A DNA stretch of 7,896 nucleotides from Clostridia bacterium (GTDB lineage Bacteria > Bacillota_A > Clostridia > Christensenellales > Aristaeellaceae), in contig JAFUPT010000153.1 of NCBI GenBank assembly GCA_017481065.1, positions 1-7,896 on the forward strand, given 5' to 3'. The position numbers and the translations under genes are program-made. The stretch's first letter is position 1. Every line of letters starts with the position of its first letter. The notes under the pieces are model-generated. The model saw only the letters and a list, made by a program, of their open reading frames with translations, was not told the DNA's origin and did not search any database. This document shows, one piece after another, positions 6,561 through 7,896 of this stretch.

Positions 6561-6570
6561 GTGCTATAAT
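6560..6570 (+). promoter_or_regulatory. Extended -10 promoter of the NAD(P)HX repair gene
   Basis: TGTGCTATAAT combines a consensus -10 box (6565-6570) with the TRTGn extension. At the expected -35 position (about 6542-6547) the sequence is CCCACA, a poor match, so the extended -10 probably carries the promoter. The expected start is near 6577, giving a leader of about 30 bases. Confidence 0.7.
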
Positions 6571-6593
6571 GTTTACTATATTGTCGCAATTGC

Positions 6594-6598
6594 GGAGG
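6594..6598 (+). promoter_or_regulatory. Ribosome binding site of the NAD(P)HX repair gene
   Basis: GGAGG lies eight bases before the ATG at 6607, at good spacing. It fixes the start of the enzyme. Confidence 0.8.
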
Positions 6599-6606
6599 TG
6601 GGAATT

Positions 6607-7896
6607 ATGCGCAGGCTGATCGCGCCGGAGGATATGCTTTCCTGCGAGAAGAAGTATTTTGCGGAGAGCGGCGTGCCCAGCATTTCCATTATGGAAAATG
6701 CTGCGAAGGCGCTGGCGGACGCGGCGCTTTCCCGCTTCCCGGCGGCGGAGACCATTTACATCGCCTGCGGACCCGGCGGCAACGGCGGCGACGGCTACGC
6801 CTGCGCGCGGCTTCTGCATGAGGCTGGGAAGAAGTGCGAAATTTTCGCATCCGCCCCGGCGAAATCCCCGGATGCGGCGGAGAATTGCAGGAGGGCGATG
6901 GAGCTGGGGATTCCGGTGCATCTGGAAAAGCTGCCGGACGCAATACCAGGGGACGAGGACGCAATGTCTGCGGGTGTAATGCCGGATCTGTGGATCGATT
7001 GCCTGTACGGAACAGGCTTATCCCGGGAACCCAGCGGCCGTTCTGCCCAACTGATCTGGCGCATGATGAGCGCGCCCGTGATCGCCTGCGATATTCCCTC
7101 CGGTTTGAATGGAAATACCGGAAAGGCTTATGTTCCATGCGTGCGAGCAGACGTGACCGTGACCTTCCAGCTGGCAAAGTTCGGGCATTTCTTGCAGGAC
7201 GGGCTGGATATGTGCAGGAAAGTGATCGTGGCAGACGTAGGCTTCCCGAAGGAGGTATTCAGCGGCGTTCGCCCGCCCAACGAATCCGTAGTCCTGTTTG
7301 GCATGGATTTTCATCTGCTGCGCAGAATGCGCAACACGCACAAGGGAAGCTACGGGCATTTGCTGATCATTGCCGGTTCCTTCGGCATGGCGGGGGCGGC
7401 GGCGCTGTGCGCAAAGGCGGCGCTCAGGAGCGGCGTGGGGCTGGTGACCATCTGCTGCCCGGAAGAAATCATTCCAATTCTGCAAATCCACGCGCCGCAG
7501 GCCATGTGCACGCCGCTGAGCGCCGACAATCTGAAAAAGGTTCTTCCCGGCAAGACGGCCGTCGCCATCGGCCCGGGACTTACACGGAATATCGACCCGG
7601 AGATTCTGAAAATCGTGCTGGAGAGCGGCCTTCCCGCCGTCATCGATGCAGACGCGCTGAACATACTCTCCGAAAATCCCGAACTGAAGGCGCTGCTGAA
7701 GCCCCGGCATGTGCTCACGCCCCACCCGGGCGAGGCGGCAAGATTGCTGGGACGCAAGTGCTGCGATCCCATCGCGGATGCGAAGGAACTGGCGGCCATG
7801 GGCGCAACTGTTGTGCTGAAGGGCGCGAGCCGGGTGATTGCATCCGATAAAATCAACTATATCAGTGCAAGCGGCGGATGCGGCATGGCAAGGGGC
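6607..7896 (+). CDS. nnr: Bifunctional NAD(P)H-hydrate epimerase / ADP-dependent NAD(P)H-hydrate dehydratase (C-terminus cut)
   Basis: This cytoplasmic repair enzyme rescues damaged NADH and NADPH: the N-terminal YjeF_N domain interconverts the R and S hydrates, and the C-terminal ribokinase-like domain dehydrates the S form using ADP. The frame is open for 430 residues and runs off the right edge (family usually near 500). Epimerase landmarks: NAAKALADAAL (31-41), GPGGNGGDGYACARLL (55-70), WIDCLYGTGL (129-138), CDIPSGLNGNTG (161-172), ADVTVTFQLAKFGH (181-194). Dehydratase landmarks: KGSYGHLLIIAGSFGMAGAA (246-265), IGPGLTRN (321-328), VIDADALNIL (345-354), TPHPGEAARLLG (371-382), VVLKGAS (402-408). 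The last residues, GGCGMARG, stop just before the expected GSGD catalytic/nucleotide motif, which cannot be assessed. The usual GNNGGDG motif reads GGNGGDG here. It is transcribed divergently from the MoxR operon. Confidence 0.96.
   Translation, partial: MRRLIAPEDMLSCEKKYFAESGVPSISIMENAAKALADAALSRFPAAETIYIACGPGGNGGDGYACARLLHEAGKKCEIFASAPAKSPDAAENCRRAMELGIPVHLEKLPDAIPGDEDAMSAGVMPDLWIDCLYGTGLSREPSGRSAQLIWRMMSAPVIACDIPSGLNGNTGKAYVPCVRADVTVTFQLAKFGHFLQDGLDMCRKVIVADVGFPKEVFSGVRPPNESVVLFGMDFHLLRRMRNTHKGSYGHLLIIAGSFGMAGAAALCAKAALRSGVGLVTICCPEEIIPILQIHAPQAMCTPLSADNLKKVLPGKTAVAIGPGLTRNIDPEILKIVLESGLPAVIDADALNILSENPELKALLKPRHVLTPHPGEAARLLGRKCCDPIADAKELAAMGATVVLKGASRVIASDKINYISASGGCGMARG

Noticed and set aside
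6410..6589. A 60-residue N-terminal extension of the MoxR protein starting at 6589
   Set aside because: The extension is unlike MoxR proteins, a strong ribosome site precedes the internal ATG at 6409, and the predicted promoter lies inside the extension so its start codon would not be transcribed.
6834..7850. A 338-codon plus-strand frame inside the NAD(P)HX repair gene
   Set aside because: It overlaps the real gene out of frame, is Arg/Gly-rich and shows no domain, whereas the other frame has all epimerase and dehydratase motifs.

Overview
The window looks like chromosomal DNA from a moderately high-GC member of the Clostridia, probably an uncultured gut-type lineage of the Christensenellales/Oscillospirales kind. 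Reasons: coding regions favour G or C at the third codon position, while promoters and leaders are AT-rich; ribosome sites are strong GGAGG/AGGAG types; two promoters carry the TGTG-type extended -10 common in Gram-positives; and the hairpin repeats between genes resemble dispersed repeats of gut Firmicutes. The taxonomic call is an inference.

Layout: (1) 1-1383, minus strand: the N-terminal half of secA, the motor ATPase of the Sec pathway, cut by the window edge, with its own promoter at 1423-1452. (2) 1384-1839: a gene-free stretch densely packed with palindromes. It has nine clear hairpins in about 330 bases: a two-way terminator, two related hairpin modules in opposite orientation, a dispersed-repeat unit and a long isolated palindrome. 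(3) 1840-6409, minus strand: a three-gene operon in the order MoxR-type AAA+ ATPase, DUF58 protein, membrane-anchored transglutaminase-like protein with a C-terminal DUF4129-like region. (4) 6410-6606: a divergent promoter region with one promoter per direction and a candidate operator between them. (5) 6607-7896, plus strand: a bifunctional NAD(P)HX repair enzyme (epimerase plus dehydratase), cut by the right edge just before its expected GSGD motif.

The three operon genes are tightly packed (a GTGA stop/start overlap, then a 17-base gap) and form the widespread MoxR/DUF58/transglutaminase set. The likely picture is a cytoplasmic AAA+ remodeler acting with a membrane-anchored DUF58 partner and a membrane protein whose Cys-His-Asp domain faces outside. 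Its substrate cannot be read from the sequence. The NAD(P)HX repair gene is a housekeeping neighbour that shares only the promoter region.

I see no CRISPR array, transposase, tRNA, rRNA or phage gene. The least explained part is the palindrome block at 1487-1832; the candidate operator and the long acidic linker of the transglutaminase protein are the next most interesting.
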